From contig NZ_CP060495.1 in NCBI RefSeq assembly GCF_014334095.1, forward strand, positions 1,759,001 through 1,823,000: a stretch of 64,000 nt of DNA, in the 5' to 3' direction. How positions within the stretch are numbered: position 1 is the stretch's first letter; each line of letters opens with the position of its first letter. The notes under the pieces were generated by a model, which made no database searches, was not told the DNA's origin, and saw only the letters and a list, made by a program, of their open reading frames with translations. The stretch comes from Novosphingopyxis iocasae. GTDB taxonomy: Bacteria > Pseudomonadota > Alphaproteobacteria > Sphingomonadales > Sphingomonadaceae. A program made the translations under genes and the position numbers. Shown here piece by piece: positions 8,799-18,392 of this stretch.

Positions 8799-9458
8799 TC
8801 AGCGGCAATAGCCATTGCCGGACATGTCGAAGTGCAGGTGATTATAATGCGCGCTATTATAGTCCGGCCCGAGCACGGTGCCGAAGCGGCGGCACGCAGA
8901 AGCATGCAGTGTGCGCAGGAACGCCTGTTCACGCGGATCGCCATTCCAGCCGCGCTCCACGCTGACGCGCCGCCCATCGCGCAAGACGAATGCGGAAACG
9001 TCCACCGCATTGGCCAGCGCGTGCTGCGAAAGCTTGCCGGAACCTGCGCCGTTGATGTTGCGGCAGGCATAGGTCCCCATCGTCTCGATCTTCACGACGT
9101 CGCTGCCAAGCATCTGGCGAGCCGCCGGCTGCACGGCGTAGCGCGCCCATGCGGAGAAACCGGCTGCCAGCGGGCAGGTCAGCGCGCCGAGATTTGTCGT
9201 CGGAACACCGATATCGAGAAGTTGGACCGTATCGACCGTCCGGCATCCGCCGCCAAATTCGCGGTTGGGCAAAGCCTGATAGCGCACGCCGGCATGGCCG
9301 AGATCGGCCAGGCATTGCCGCGCGGACGTCGAGGAAAATGCAGAGGTGGCCGCTGCGGGTTCGGGACGCGGGTTACGGTCCGCCTTGCCGTGCGGCAGGA
9401 CACCGCATCCTGCCAGCAGTAGTGTCGAGAAAAGCAACGGACGGGTCAGCGAGCGCAT
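8799..9458 (-). CDS. extensin-like lipoprotein, putative M15-type zinc peptidase fold
   Basis: This 219-residue protein has a lipoprotein signal with lipobox L15-A-G-C18. The rest matches the Extensin-like C-terminal family (Pfam Extensin-like_C). The segments SQHALANAVDV and YNHLHFD show the H-x6-D and H-x-H pattern of D-Ala-D-Ala carboxypeptidase-like (M15) metal sites. Cysteine pairs (C49, C72, C94, C132) suggest disulfides in the periplasm. It is therefore likely to act on, or bind, peptidoglycan, but no activity has been assigned to the bacterial family with certainty. Confidence 0.78.
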   Translation of the reverse strand: MRSLTRPLLFSTLLLAGCGVLPHGKADRNPRPEPAAATSAFSSTSARQCLADLGHAGVRYQALPNREFGGGCRTVDTVQLLDIGVPTTNLGALTCPLAAGFSAWARYAVQPAARQMLGSDVVKIETMGTYACRNINGAGSGKLSQHALANAVDVSAFVLRDGRRVSVERGWNGDPREQAFLRTLHASACRRFGTVLGPDYNSAHYNHLHFDMSGNGYCR

Positions 9459-9501
9459 CGATGGAAATCTAAGCGCGCCATGGTTAACGATGTCTCAACG
9501 C

Positions 9502-11748
9502 TCAGGCGGCGCTGCGCTTCTCCATGGGCGGCTCTGTCGAGAGCGTGCCTTCGCCCTCCCGCCCGTCGCGCCAGCCGGTCTGCACCTTGAACTTGCTCGC
9601 CTCGCCCAATGTGGACAGCGCGATCTCCGCATCGAATTCCACGCCCATCCGGTTCTCGTGCGACCAGCGCGTGGTGGCCCCGACGAAGCGGTTATTGTCC
9701 AGCTCCAACTTGAACTGCGTGCCGGCGGGCACATCCCACAAGCCATCGATCATCGCGCCGCCGGGCGAAATATTGCGCACCAGCCCTTCATAGCAGAAGC
9801 CGTCATGATGCACGCCGATCCGGCGGAAGATGCGCTTGCGTGCCACGCGGTTGGACTTGAATCCTTCCGCATAGGCGTAGCCATCCCGCTCACTCAGCAG
9901 CACGGTGGCGCTGGTGGGGTCCATCGGCTTACCGTAGATATAGCCCTGAACATGGCTGCAACCGAGCTGGCGCACGAGGGCCAGTTCGTCATGGGTCTCC
10001 GCGCCCTCTGCCGTGGTATCCATCCCTAGCGCATCGGCCAGGCTGACGATCGAGGCAATGATCGCGCTATTCATGCTGCCCTTTTGGGCGGCGCCGCGCA
10101 CAAAGCTCTGATCGATCTTGATTTTGTCGAACGGCACTTTCTTCAGATATCCGAGCGCGGAATAGCCCGTTCCAAAATCGTCCAGCGCCAGCCGAACGCC
10201 GCTGGCCTTCAGCCGGTTGAACGTCTCGATATTGTCATCGCCCCCATCCAGGAACACGCTTTCGGTGATCTCCAGCTCCAGCTGCGATGGCTCGATCCCC
10301 GTCTGGGCAATGGCATTCAGCGCCACTGCGGTAATGTCGCCCGCTGCGAACTGCGTGGGCGAAACGTTGACGGCGATGCGCAGCTTGCCCGGCCAGACGG
10401 CAATCTGTGCGCAGGCGCTGCGCAGAATCCATTCGCCCATCCGGCCGATCAGATTGGCTTCCTCGGCGATGGGAATGAACACATCGGGGCTGATCCGACC
10501 GCGCGTAGGATGATCCCAGCGGGTCAGCACCTCGAAGCCGACGATCTTCTCCGTCGCAACGTCGATCACCGGCTGATAGACGAGCGAAAGCTCGCCGCGG
10601 CCGAGCGCGTCGCGCAAATCTTCTTCCAGGGTGCGCCGCTCCGAAGCTTCGAGATGCATCGATTCTTCGTAGAAACGGTAGGTGCCGCGCCCCGCATCCT
10701 TGGCGCTGTAAAGAGAAAGATCGGCATTGCGCACGAGAGATGCCGGCTTCACTTCGCCGCTTTCATGCACCGCGATGCCGATCGAGGCGCCAATGCGGAC
10801 CTGCGATCCCTCGACGATATAAGGCAGCGACAGCGATTCGATGATGCGCTTGGCCAGCTTTTCTAGGTCGGCAGTCGCAATCAGCTTGGGCAGTACGATC
10901 TGAAATTCGTCTCCGCCAAGGCGCCCCACCGTGCCGCGATCATCCACCACGCGCTGAAGCCGGTCCGCCACCTGAACCAGCAGGGCATCGCCCGCAGGGT
11001 GGCCCAGCGTATCGTTGACCTGTTTGAACCGGTCGAGATCGAGCAGGAACAGCGTGCAAGGCTCGCTCTTGCCCATATGGCCCTTGAGCGATTGTTCGAG
11101 CAGCCGGTTGATTTCCAAGCGGTTCGCAAGGCCCGTCAGCGTGTCGTAGCGGGCGAGCTGCTGAAACGCGTTCTGCGTTTCGCGCATGTCGGTGAGATCG
11201 GTGCCGCTGCCGCGAAACCCCTGAAAATTGCCCAGATCGTCGAGCACCGGATTGCCCGAAACGGACCACCAGCGCTCCTCATCCACATTAATCTTGATCG
11301 AAAGCTCGCTGAAGGGAGTACGCGACGAAAGGTGGAAGCCTAGCGTGCGTTCTTCTCGCTCATCGTCCCGTTTGCCGATCTGCGCGATCAGGCTGGTGAA
11401 CTGCTTGCCGACAATATCCTCGACATGCAGGCCGGTGCGCTCGGCCACCATCGGCGTAATGTAGCGAAGGATGCCGTGCCGATCCGTTTCCCAGAACCAG
11501 CCGCGCCCGTCATTCTCATAGTCCGCGAGCAGCGCAGCGGCACGCAGCACTTCATCGGACCGTTTGTCCTGTTCGAACGCACGCCGATCCAGCTTTCGCT
11601 GGATCATCACGATGGAGAGCGTCGCCAGCGCGATCAGCACGGTCTCGATCAGCACCTGAAGGCTCAGACTCATGGAGACGGCGAGCGGAATCAGACTCGG
11701 CACGCCGTAAGCAAGAATCGTCTGTGGGCGCAGCGGCGTCGTCATCAT
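9502..11748 (-). CDS. membrane-linked PAS-GGDEF-EAL-PilZ cyclic-di-GMP protein
   Basis: This 748-residue protein has two N-terminal membrane segments (about 12-48), a PAS-like sensor domain (about 78-195), a GGDEF domain with an intact GGDEF motif near residue 277, an EAL domain and a C-terminal PilZ domain (about 635-725). The EAL domain reads FEVLTRW near residue 404 in place of EAL and keeps DDFGTGYS near 521. The third acid motif reads AEGAET where AEGVET is usual. PilZ shows an RKRIFRR-like arginine patch. It could both make and degrade c-di-GMP under control of its own effector domain. The ATG-ATG pair at 11748/11745 is the start. The frame runs on 446 codons upstream, antisense to serC, but that part is a shadow. 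Confidence 0.87.
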   Translation of the reverse strand: MMTTPLRPQTILAYGVPSLIPLAVSMSLSLQVLIETVLIALATLSIVMIQRKLDRRAFEQDKRSDEVLRAAALLADYENDGRGWFWETDRHGILRYITPMVAERTGLHVEDIVGKQFTSLIAQIGKRDDEREERTLGFHLSSRTPFSELSIKINVDEERWWSVSGNPVLDDLGNFQGFRGSGTDLTDMRETQNAFQQLARYDTLTGLANRLEINRLLEQSLKGHMGKSEPCTLFLLDLDRFKQVNDTLGHPAGDALLVQVADRLQRVVDDRGTVGRLGGDEFQIVLPKLIATADLEKLAKRIIESLSLPYIVEGSQVRIGASIGIAVHESGEVKPASLVRNADLSLYSAKDAGRGTYRFYEESMHLEASERRTLEEDLRDALGRGELSLVYQPVIDVATEKIVGFEVLTRWDHPTRGRISPDVFIPIAEEANLIGRMGEWILRSACAQIAVWPGKLRIAVNVSPTQFAAGDITAVALNAIAQTGIEPSQLELEITESVFLDGGDDNIETFNRLKASGVRLALDDFGTGYSALGYLKKVPFDKIKIDQSFVRGAAQKGSMNSAIIASIVSLADALGMDTTAEGAETHDELALVRQLGCSHVQGYIYGKPMDPTSATVLLSERDGYAYAEGFKSNRVARKRIFRRIGVHHDGFCYEGLVRNISPGGAMIDGLWDVPAGTQFKLELDNNRFVGATTRWSHENRMGVEFDAEIALSTLGEASKFKVQTGWRDGREGEGTLSTEPPMEKRSAA

Positions 11749-11840
11749 TTTTCGCGTTAAACGAACAACCTTTCCGAGAAGTAACCATCGGTCCGATGAA
11801 GGCCACGGATCGGCGACCCGGCTGCGGCAATGCTTGACTT

Positions 11841-11883
11841 GGGACGACAGGCCTGTAGGCCGCCCCACGGGCCACGCCGTCCC
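11841..11883 (+). promoter_or_regulatory. candidate structured leader RNA upstream of serC (possible serC motif)
   Basis: Just upstream of serC, bases 11841-11846 (GGGACG) pair with 11878-11883 (CGTCCC). Between them lie two small hairpins, GGCC-TGTA-GGCC (11850-11861) and GCCC-CAC-GGGC (11862-11872), giving a compact three-way junction. A conserved serC RNA motif is known upstream of serC in Alphaproteobacteria. Position, host group and compact shape fit it, but I could not compare with the covariance model. Confidence 0.45.
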
Positions 11884-11919
11884 AACGCGGCGCGCGCTCT
11901 CTGTAAGGAGAAGCATAGC

Positions 11920-13092
11920 ATGACCGAATACAAGAATACGCAGCCCGAATTGCGCCCGGAGCGCCCCTTTTTCTCCTCCGGCCCCACCGCAAAACCGCCC
12001 GGCTGGTCCTTCGACAAATTGAAGACCGAATCGCTCGGCCGCTCGCACCGGTCCAAGATCGGCAAGGCGCGCCTGAAATATGCGATCGACCTCAGCCGCG
12101 AACTGCTGGGCGTGCCCGACGATTATCTGATCGGCATCATGCCCGGATCGGACACCGGCGCGCTGGAATGCGCGATGTGGTCCATGCTCGGCAAGGGCCC
12201 GGCCACCGTCGCCGCGTGGGAAAGCTTCGGCAATGTCTGGATTCAGGATGCCGTCAAGCAGCTGAAATTGCAGGACCTTACCGTCCTCGATGCCGATTAC
12301 GGCAAGCTGCCCGATCTGTCCGCCATCCCGGCCGACAACGACATCGTGTTCACCTGGAATGGTACCACCTCCGGCGTGCGCGTGCCCAATGCGGACTTCA
12401 TCGCCGAAGACCGCACCGGCATCACCATCAACGATGCCACCAGCGCCATCTTCGCGCAGCCGATGGATTGGCCGAAGCTCGATGCCACGACCTATAGCTG
12501 GCAGAAGGTGATGGGCTCCGAAGCCGCCCACGGCATGCTGATCCTGTCCCCGCGCGCGGTGGAGCGGATCGAAAGCTACGATCCGGAATGGCCGCTGCCC
12601 AAGCTTTTCCGCCTGAAAAAGGGTGGCAAGCTCAACACCGCGATTTTCGAAGGCGCGACGATCAACACCCCGTCCATGATGGCGACCGAGGATTATATCG
12701 CGGCGCTGGAATGGGCGAAGAGCATCGGCGGGCTGCAGGCGATGCATGATCGCGCCGACGCCAATGCCAAGATCGTGACCGACTGGATCGAAGCCACGCC
12801 GTGGCTGCGCAACATGGTCGACGATCCGGCGCTGCGCACCAATACCGGCGTGTGCATGGTGTTCCAGGGCGACTGGTATGATGGGCTGGACGATGACGCC
12901 AAGGCGTCGGTGCCCAAGACCATCGCCTCGATGCTCGAGGAACTGGACGTCGCCTATGACTTCAACGGCTATCGCGACGCTCCGCCCTCCCTTCGCATCT
13001 GGTGCGGCGGCACGGTGGAGCAGGAAGACCTGAAGCGTCTGCTGCCGTGGATCGAATGGGCCTATGCCGAGGTTAAGGCCAAGCATAACTGA
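11920..13092 (+). CDS. serC: phosphoserine aminotransferase, alphaproteobacterial type
   Basis: This 390-residue PLP enzyme converts 3-phosphohydroxypyruvate and glutamate to phosphoserine and 2-oxoglutarate, the second step of serine synthesis. It also acts in pyridoxal phosphate synthesis. The sequence is the divergent alphaproteobacterial subtype (about 390 residues rather than 360), starting MTEYKNTQPELRPERPFFSSGP. The PLP lysine is in TYSWQKVMG. The ATG at 11920 follows TAAGGAG at good spacing. The frame is open back to 11830 but without homology. It is followed by serA, the preceding enzyme of the pathway, across a palindromic repeat. Confidence 0.94.
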   Translation: MTEYKNTQPELRPERPFFSSGPTAKPPGWSFDKLKTESLGRSHRSKIGKARLKYAIDLSRELLGVPDDYLIGIMPGSDTGALECAMWSMLGKGPATVAAWESFGNVWIQDAVKQLKLQDLTVLDADYGKLPDLSAIPADNDIVFTWNGTTSGVRVPNADFIAEDRTGITINDATSAIFAQPMDWPKLDATTYSWQKVMGSEAAHGMLILSPRAVERIESYDPEWPLPKLFRLKKGGKLNTAIFEGATINTPSMMATEDYIAALEWAKSIGGLQAMHDRADANAKIVTDWIEATPWLRNMVDDPALRTNTGVCMVFQGDWYDGLDDDAKASVPKTIASMLEELDVAYDFNGYRDAPPSLRIWCGGTVEQEDLKRLLPWIEWAYAEVKAKHN

Positions 13093-13101
13093 GCTAATTT
13101 T

Positions 13102-13178
13102 CCGCTCGCTCTGAGCCAGTCGAAAGACTGTCCTGCCTTTTCGGCAGAGCAGGGTTTCGACAGGCCCAGTGCGAACGG
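13102..13178. repeat. REP-like palindromic element, family A copy 1
   Basis: Two imperfect inverted arms of about 36 bp (13102-13137 and 13143-13178), each with the core CTGAGCC-like/GTCGAAA, surround a 5-nt loop. The same core appears at 24481-24565 and 36769-36817. It separates serC from serA. Confidence 0.7.
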
Positions 13179-13205
13179 CATCAGATATTTCTGAAAGGCA
13201 AACCC

Positions 13206-14792
13206 ATGCCCAAAGTCCTGATTTCCGACAAAATGTCCCCCAAGGCCGCCGAGATTTTCCGGACGCGCGGGATCGAGGTGGACGAGATTACCGGCAAGAC
13301 GCCGGAAGAGCTGAAAGCCATCATCGGCGACTATGACGGCCTTGCCATCCGCAGTTCCACCAAGGTCACGCCCGAAATTCTCGAAGCTGCCGACAATCTG
13401 AAGGTGATCGGCCGTGCCGGCATCGGCGTCGACAATGTCGATATCCCCGCCGCCTCATCCAAGGGCGTGGTGGTGATGAACACGCCGTTCGGCAACTCCA
13501 TCACCACGGCAGAGCATGCCATCGCGATGATGTTCGCCCTCGCCCGCCAGCTGCCCGAAGCCGATGCCTCCACCCAGGCCGGCAAGTGGGAAAAATCCAA
13601 GTTCATGGGCGTCGAGCTGACGTCCAAGACGCTCGGCCTGATCGGTGCGGGCAATATCGGTTCGATCGTCGCGGACCGCGCGCTCGGTCTCAAGATGAAG
13701 GTGGTGGCGTTCGATCCGTTCCTGACGCCCGACCGCGCGCTGGAAATGGGCGTGGAAAAGGTGGAGCTGGACCAGCTGCTGGACCGCGCCGACTTCATCA
13801 CGTTGCACACGCCGCTGACCGACCAGACGCGCGGCATCCTGTCCAAGGAGGCGCTCGCCAAGACCAAGAAGGGCGTGCGCATCATCAACTGCGCGCGCGG
13901 CGGGCTGATCGACGAAGCGGCGCTGAAGGAGGCGCTGGAATCGGGCCAGGTCGCGGGCGCGGCGCTCGACGTGTTCGCCGAGGAACCGGCCAAGGACAAT
14001 CCGTTGTTCGGCACGCCCGGCCTCGTATGCACGCCGCATCTGGGCGCCTCGACCGACGAGGCGCAGGTCAATGTCGCCATTCAGGTGGCCGAGCAGCTGA
14101 GCGATTATCTACTGTCCGGCGGCGTCACCAACGCCCTCAACATGCCCAGCCTGTCCGCCGAGGAAGCACCGCGCGTGCGCCCCTATATGGCGCTCGCCGA
14201 AAAGCTCGGCAGCCTGGTCGGCCAGCTGCTCGGCAAGGACATCCGCGGGGTGGAGATCGAGGTGGAGGGCGCCGCCGCGCAGCTCAACATCAAGCCGATC
14301 AGCGGCGCCGTGCTGGCGGGCCTGATGCGCGTCTATTCGGACACCGTGAACATGGTGAACGCGCCCTATCTGGCGCGCGAGCGCGGGCTGGACGTGCGCG
14401 AGGTGCGCCATGATCGCACGCAGGATTATCACACCCTGCTGCGCGTCACCGTCACCACCGATGAGGGCGAGCGTTCGGTTGCCGGCACGTTGTTCGGCGA
14501 TGCCCAGCCGCGACTGGTCGAACTGTTCGGCATCAAGATCGAGGCCGATCTTGGCGGCGACATGCTATATATCGTGAACGAGGATATTCCCGGCTTCATC
14601 GGCAAGGTCGGCACCGCGCTGGGCGAGGCAGGCGTCAATATCGGCACCTTCCACCTCGGCCGCCGCACCGGCGTGCGGGGCGACGAGGCGGTGCTGCTGC
14701 TCTCGGTCGACCAGCCGGTGGACGAGCCGGTGATGTGGAAGATCTGCAACCTCGACGGCGTGAAGAAGGTGAAGGGGCTGGGCTTCAAATAA
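13206..14792 (+). CDS. serA: D-3-phosphoglycerate dehydrogenase
   Basis: This 528-residue enzyme oxidises 3-phosphoglycerate with NAD+ to phosphohydroxypyruvate, the entry step to serine. Visible domains are the 2-hydroxyacid catalytic domain split around the nucleotide-binding domain (GLIGAGNIGSIVADRALGL near residue 140), the active-site ARGGLIDE segment near 232 and TPHLGAST near 278. These are followed by the allosteric substrate-binding domain and a C-terminal ACT domain (about 455-528), the long type-1 form. The ACT domain implies feedback control by serine, though this has not been universal in bacteria. It starts 113 bp after serC in the same direction. Confidence 0.96.
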   Translation: MPKVLISDKMSPKAAEIFRTRGIEVDEITGKTPEELKAIIGDYDGLAIRSSTKVTPEILEAADNLKVIGRAGIGVDNVDIPAASSKGVVVMNTPFGNSITTAEHAIAMMFALARQLPEADASTQAGKWEKSKFMGVELTSKTLGLIGAGNIGSIVADRALGLKMKVVAFDPFLTPDRALEMGVEKVELDQLLDRADFITLHTPLTDQTRGILSKEALAKTKKGVRIINCARGGLIDEAALKEALESGQVAGAALDVFAEEPAKDNPLFGTPGLVCTPHLGASTDEAQVNVAIQVAEQLSDYLLSGGVTNALNMPSLSAEEAPRVRPYMALAEKLGSLVGQLLGKDIRGVEIEVEGAAAQLNIKPISGAVLAGLMRVYSDTVNMVNAPYLARERGLDVREVRHDRTQDYHTLLRVTVTTDEGERSVAGTLFGDAQPRLVELFGIKIEADLGGDMLYIVNEDIPGFIGKVGTALGEAGVNIGTFHLGRRTGVRGDEAVLLLSVDQPVDEPVMWKICNLDGVKKVKGLGFK

Positions 14793-14812
14793 GACCCGCC
14801 CTACCGAAAATA

Positions 14813-14910
14813 CGTCATTGCGAGGAGCCGTAGGCGACGCGGCAATCCAGAGCGGATGCAGCCCTGCAATTGCCCTGGATTGCTTCGTCGCTGCGCTCCT
14901 CGCAATGACG
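14813..14910. repeat. REP-like palindromic element, family B copy 1
   Basis: The 98-bp element begins CGTCATTGCGAGGAGC and ends with the reverse complement GCTCCTCGCAATGACG. Inner arms GCAATCCAG and CTGGATTGC are also inverted. A second copy lies at 35818-35913. It sits between serA and hisZ and lies within the spurious upstream extension of the hisZ frame. Confidence 0.8.
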
Positions 14911-14955
14911 GCGCCCCCTTGCGCAAAGCGTCTTATCCCATCAAAGACCCCAGCG

Positions 14956-16062
14956 ATGAGTGACACCCCCGAATTGTTGCCGGTCGGCTTCCGCGATCGT
15001 CTGGCGCCCGTGGCCGAGCGCGGCGCGGCGATCGAGCGCGCGGTGCTCGGCGTGCTGGCGAGCCATGGCTATGACCGGGTCGATCCGCCGCTGGCCGAAA
15101 CCGAGCGCGCGCTGAGCCAGCGCGGCGGCAACCGCACCGATCATCTGCGCTTCACCGATCCGATCTCGCAGCGCACTTTGGCCCTTCGCACCGACATGAC
15201 CACGCAGATCGGGCGCATCGCCGCCAGCCGTCTGGCCGATGCGCCGCGTCCGCTGCGCCTCTGCTATGCCGGTCAGGTGCTGCGTCTGCGCTCCGGCCAG
15301 CTGCGCCCGGAACGGCAGATGACGCAGATCGGTGCGGAGATCATCGGATCGGACGAGGTGGCCGCCGCGCGCGAGGTCGTCTCGCTCGCCATCGAGGCGC
15401 TGCAGAGCGCGGGCGTTACCGGCATCACCGTGGATTTCACCCTGCCCGATCTGGTCGATCGCCTGGCCGAGACGCGCTATCCGCTGGACGGCGCGAAGCT
15501 GGAAGCGGTTAAGGCGGAGCTGGACAGCAAGGATGCAGGCGGTCTCGCCGCTCTGGGCGCGCAGGACTATCTGCCGCTCATCGCCGCGGCCGGCCCTTAT
15601 CATGATGCGCTGACGAAACTGGAAGCGCTCGATGCGGGCGGTGCGCTGGCATCCCGGATCGAGGGCCTGCGCGCCATCGCCCTCCCCATCGCCGACGATA
15701 TCCGTCTGACGCTGGACCCGACCGAGCGGCACGGTTTCGAATATCAGAGCTGGTTCGGCTTCACGCTTTATGCCGACGGCCATGTCGCCAGCCTGGGGCG
15801 CGGCGGCACCTATATGCTGAGACAGGCTGATGGCGGCAGCGAACCGGCGACCGGCTTTTCGCTCTACCCCGACGCGCTGGCCGAAGCCGGAAATGGCGAG
15901 AGCGCAAGGCGCCTGTTCCTGCCGATAGGCCATGATGGCGCGGCTTCGGCGAAGCTGCGCAGCGAGGGCTGGCGCACTGTTGCCGCCCTATCCGACGTGG
16001 ACGACGCAAATGCGCTGGGCTGTACGCATCGCCTAGAAAACGGCGCAGCGCAGCCGTTGTAA
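14956..16062 (+). CDS. hisZ: ATP phosphoribosyltransferase regulatory subunit
   Basis: HisZ is a histidyl-tRNA synthetase paralogue without aminoacylation activity that assembles with short HisG to start histidine synthesis and to sense histidine. The 368-residue length, the class II synthetase-like motifs (RTDMTTQIGRIAASRLAD near residue 76, and the later LGRGGTYML near 278) and absence of the anticodon-binding domain identify it. The ATG at 14956 is chosen because upstream codons lie in the palindromic repeat. The gene lies between serA and purA, a neighbourhood often seen in sphingomonads; hisG is not in the window. Confidence 0.9.
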   Translation: MSDTPELLPVGFRDRLAPVAERGAAIERAVLGVLASHGYDRVDPPLAETERALSQRGGNRTDHLRFTDPISQRTLALRTDMTTQIGRIAASRLADAPRPLRLCYAGQVLRLRSGQLRPERQMTQIGAEIIGSDEVAAAREVVSLAIEALQSAGVTGITVDFTLPDLVDRLAETRYPLDGAKLEAVKAELDSKDAGGLAALGAQDYLPLIAAAGPYHDALTKLEALDAGGALASRIEGLRAIALPIADDIRLTLDPTERHGFEYQSWFGFTLYADGHVASLGRGGTYMLRQADGGSEPATGFSLYPDALAEAGNGESARRLFLPIGHDGAASAKLRSEGWRTVAALSDVDDANALGCTHRLENGAAQPL

Positions 16063-16080
16063 GGCGAGCCAACCAAAAAA

Positions 16081-16104
16081 GGGCCCCCGCGTTGGCGGGA
16101 GCCC
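16081..16104. terminator. bidirectional Rho-independent terminator
   Basis: GGGCCCCCGC-GTTG-GCGGGAGCCC forms a 10-bp stem with one mismatch, flanked by a run of A on the left and T on the right. It lies between the convergent hisZ and aldo/keto reductase genes. Confidence 0.82.
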
Positions 16105-16130
16105 CTTTCACATTTGGTCGATCGAAGCGA

Positions 16131-16964
16131 TCAGCTGTTCATCGTCGCAGGGTCCGGCCCAAGGCGACCGTCCTTGCTGTCGAGCTGGTCGAACGCCGCA
16201 AGGTCGTCTTCGCTCAATTCGAAGTCGAGCACGCCGAAATTGTCGCGCATATGATCTTCGGACGAGGCCTTGGGGATCACGAGCAGGCCGTTGTCGATGT
16301 GCCAGCGCAGCACCACCTGCGCGGGCGTGCGATCAAGCTTCTCGGCGATTTTCTTGACGACGTCATTGCCCATCGCATCGCCCTGACCCAGCGGGCTCCA
16401 GCTTTGCGTGGCGATGCCCATCTCCTCATGCACCTTGCGCGCTTCCTTCTGCTGGAAGCTGGGATGCAGTTCGATCTGGTTGAGCACGGGCACCACGCCG
16501 GTTTCATCCGCAATGCGCTTCAGATGCGGTTCCAGGAAGTTGGACACGCCGATCGACTTCGCCTTGCCTGCCTTCTGGATTTCTACAAAAGCCTTCCAGG
16601 TGTCGACATACAGATCGTTGTCCGGGCACGGCCAGTGGATCAGCACGCAATCCACCGAATCGCGGCCCAGCCGGTCGAGGCACTTGTCGAACGCCTTCAG
16701 CGTGCGATCATAGCCCTGGCTTTCGTTCCAGACCTTGGTCGTCAGCCATATATCGTCATGGCCCTTCAGGCCTTCGCCGACGCCCTTTTCATTCTGATAG
16801 ATCGCGGCGGTATCGACGAGGCGATAGCCGATATCCACGGCTTTGCGCACGGCCTCTGCCGCGTTCTCTTCGTCGATCTTGTAGGTGCCGAAGCCGAGTT
16901 GCGGGATCGAACGGCCGTCGTTCAGTTCGATCATCGGCGTCTGGGACATGGTGTCGGTGCTCAT
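16131..16964 (-). CDS. aldo/keto reductase
   Basis: This 277-residue NADPH-dependent oxidoreductase reduces aldehydes or keto compounds to alcohols. It has the (beta/alpha)8 family pattern with the full catalytic tetrad: Asp and Tyr in VDTAAIYQNE, Lys in LTTKVW and His in CVLIHWP. The C-terminal NADPH-binding IPKASSEDHMRDN block is also present. It is closest in appearance to the 2,5-diketo-D-gluconate reductase (Dkg) group. The start at 16964 has AAAGGA 6 nt upstream; the frame extends nine codons further without support. The gene is alone, divergent from purA. Confidence 0.88.
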   Translation of the reverse strand: MSTDTMSQTPMIELNDGRSIPQLGFGTYKIDEENAAEAVRKAVDIGYRLVDTAAIYQNEKGVGEGLKGHDDIWLTTKVWNESQGYDRTLKAFDKCLDRLGRDSVDCVLIHWPCPDNDLYVDTWKAFVEIQKAGKAKSIGVSNFLEPHLKRIADETGVVPVLNQIELHPSFQQKEARKVHEEMGIATQSWSPLGQGDAMGNDVVKKIAEKLDRTPAQVVLRWHIDNGLLVIPKASSEDHMRDNFGVLDFELSEDDLAAFDQLDSKDGRLGPDPATMNS

Positions 16965-17092
16965 AAAAATCCTTTCTCTATGCCCCCTCAACGAACGAAC
17001 CCCCGCATGAGGTCCGCCCTTATCGCTGGACCTGGCGCCGCCCCGCTTTTAGGGCGGCGCTTCGAAACGGATCGACAGCAAGGGGCAGAGCA

Positions 17093-18382
<1,290 letters not shown>

Positions 18383-18392
18383 CCTTGAACTT

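Noticed and set aside
11749-13086. 446-codon open extension of the GGDEF/EAL frame antisense to serC
   Set aside because: It reads the complement of a conserved gene, has no homology, and serC codon bias explains the lack of stops. The true start is the ATG pair at 11748/11745.
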